This document shows positions 53,301 to 56,300 of a DNA stretch of 64,000 nt, piece after piece (within the stretch, counting starts at the first letter, position 1; every line of letters starts with the position of its first letter). The notes below the pieces were generated by a model. The model saw nothing but the letters and a program-made list of their open reading frames with translations. It made no database searches and was not told the DNA's origin. A program made the position numbers and the translations under genes. The stretch is taken from NCBI GenBank assembly GCA_009760855.2, contig WPIO01000033.1:1586501-1650500 (forward strand), given 5' to 3'. Source of the DNA: Cristatella mucedo. Its lineage: Eukaryota; Bryozoa; Phylactolaemata; Cristatellidae.

Positions 53301-56300
53301 GATTAGGGAGCATATTTGACCAATAATATTTTGTAGCTGTAATATAGTCTATTAATATTCCCGTACACTGAATGCAGTTGCTGTAGAGTGATGTACTTGC
53401 TGACGGCATTTTGGGCTGCCACAACAGCAGCTAAACTCGAAGGCCAGGGTTGACCCTATGAAGGGTGGCATCCGTAAGTATGAGTTGAGCCTGTTGCCGA
53501 GATACACAAATTGGTCGGCTGCATTCAGGTTGACAAAATGCCCCGTGCTTCGAGTGTAAAACGGAACGTAGCAGCCCGGTTTCCTCAAACTTATCAATGC
53601 AAAACACCAGCCAATTGTTTCCCAGTGCATACACGGGCTACTCTGCTTGAATGTGTTGCTAACGTCTCTCATAGTCACGTAGTAGGTCCATGACAAGCAA
53701 CCCTGTTAATTGCTGTTTTATTGCCAGCAGGTCCGTCGCTGGTGCTCAGGCACGAGTTCAAGCTTGGGGATTCAATTGGTGGTGTCGTACTTAGCTTGGC
53801 CATAGATCATGCTTTTTGATAGAAACTTGGTTTTTTCAGACATTGTTTATTTTAGAATGAGGCAGTAAAGAAGCCCAGAGGATTGCTTAAAGAGCAGCGC
53901 CCAAGAGAGTCCCGTCCCACTGCAGCAACCGACAGCCGCAACCCACTGCAGGCCGACCATGGTGATTCGGGCACTCGTTCGCAGCCTAATGTTCGTGAGC
54001 GAAATGATCATCGAAAGAGTGCCACTTCAATGCCTGTTCTGGGCCAAGAAGACAGACTTGAAGGGCAATTCAGGTGAACTATATGCTGCATCATGGCTTC
54101 ATGCTCTGGCTGGTTTGGTAAAGCTTGATGGTTGATCGCAGACATAAGCATTTTTGGAACGTGTATTTGTGAATCAGCAATGTTTTTCTCCAAGCTAGAC
54201 TTGGCCTTTGCTTAGATTGATTGATATGATTTACAGTAGTCTTCATATGCCTGTCGATGGAAAGTCAGTCCTGATCTTTTGTATGCTTTTTCAAGCTTGT
54301 GCTTAGTAGACCTAGCTAGTTAAATGTCTGTTATAAACAATAGGCCATCTGGGTGAGGGCGCACAGTGTGCTTAGTCAGTGGTGCAAACTCGCCGAGCAT
54401 GTCAGCTAGTGTAATCCAGTAGAAATCTAGCAATGATGACAAGTCAGAAGAGGAATTGATCAACAAAGGCGAAGCAGATATTCATTTACAGACTGCATCG
54501 ATATCAAGGGTCTTGAGGTTTTGCTATTCACAGGTGGTTTTAGATGAGGAGGAGGGCATACATTGTTGACTGAATGAGATCTGAGTGTGGTTAGATAAGA
54601 AAAAATTGGTAATAATTGATGATTATAGCGTGCAGTTGCAGGAGAAAATTTGGTCGAGCGTGTGACTCTTGATGTGAGTAGGGATAAGCACGTGAGCCAT
54701 AATAGACAATGAGTCAGTCAATGCACTAAACTCGATGCTGAAGGCGTCAGATAAGTTATCAAAATGAATGTTGAAATCACCCATGACGAGCATGGATCGA
54801 TCTTTTGGACGCAGGATCGAAATGAGATTAGAGAAATCTGAGATAAAGGAGGACTTGGTACCTGGTGGATGATTGGCTACTACCACGATTGGTAGCTTGT
54901 CTTCGTGTGAAATCAAAACGATAGATTCGAAAGACTGGACTGCAAATTAATTGAAATTGAAGATCGTGCGTGTAATAATAGCGACTTCACCTCCAGTTTG
55001 ATTGATCTAGGAGTGTAAAAGAAGGAGAAGCCAGTCGGGATTGCACTGTTAATGGTCGGTCAATTGACCGATTTTAGCCAAGTTTTGATAAAGGTGAACC
55101 AGTCGAGGCCTTTTTAAGAAATGAGGTCTCTTACAAATAGGGATTTATTGAACACAGAAAGAGAATTCCAAATACAAGCGTTAATTTGCGCTGCTGGCGT
55201 TATAGCAGGCCTGATGACGATGGGAAACGCGATTGAACGGTGAGTAATATCAAGCTTGATAACCAACACGAATAACTTGGTTGGTTAGTGGTGACATGCA
55301 CAAGGTCAGCGTGCAAGTGTGGTTAGTGGCAGCATGCACAGTGTCAGCACCCATTAGCACATGCAAGACGAATCACAGGGACCCACTAGATGCTGTCCTA
55401 AATAGGTGCTTTCAAGTTCTTTTTGACTCATTGTCTGTTATGGCTCATGTGCATGGGCCTACTCCTATCAAGGGTCACACAGTCGACATGATTTTCTCAT
55501 ACAACTGCCTTTTGTCGTAACCAATTATTGACAAATCCTGCTTATCTGACCACATGCAGATCTCATTAAATCTACAGTGTGTGCCCACCTCCTCCTCTAA
55601 AATAACCTGTGAATCGCCAAACCTCAAGACCCTTGACATTGATGCTGTCCGTGCGAGAATATCGGCTTCGCCTACTACTCAGTCCTCCCTCCGATGAGTC
55701 ATCACTAGTAGATAGCTACAACACAACACTAGCTGACACGCTCGACGAGTTTGAACCTCTGACTAAGCTCACTGTGCGCCCTCGCCCAGACTGCCTATGG
55801 TTTACCACAGATATTAAACTAGCCAGGTCAACTAGCGAAAGCTTGAAAGCATACGAAAGATCAGGACTGACTGTCCATCGACAGGCATATGAAGACTACT
55901 GTAGGTCGTACCAATCGATTCTAGCAAAGGCCAAATCTAGCTTCTATAAAAACATTGTAGAATCACAGATGCACAATCCAAAAATGGTGATGTCGACGAT
56001 CAACCATCTCAACTGCTCCTAGGTTAGCTCCTTACCTGATGATCATTGTAATGATCTAGCCGATCGCTTCTCTCGATTCTTTGTGCAGAAAACAGACAAG
56101 ATCAGGGAGTCCATCCCTGCGATGACAGCATCCCCTCTAGAATGCTGTTCCCCGATTCCGGGCTGCACCTCAATGTCTACATTTAAGCAGGTCACTAGTG
56201 ATCTAGTCCTGAAGTTCGCATGCCAATCAAAGAAGACAACAAGTCCTTTAGACCCTATTCCCACTGTCCTGCTCCTACCTTACATTGACCTGCTGCTGCC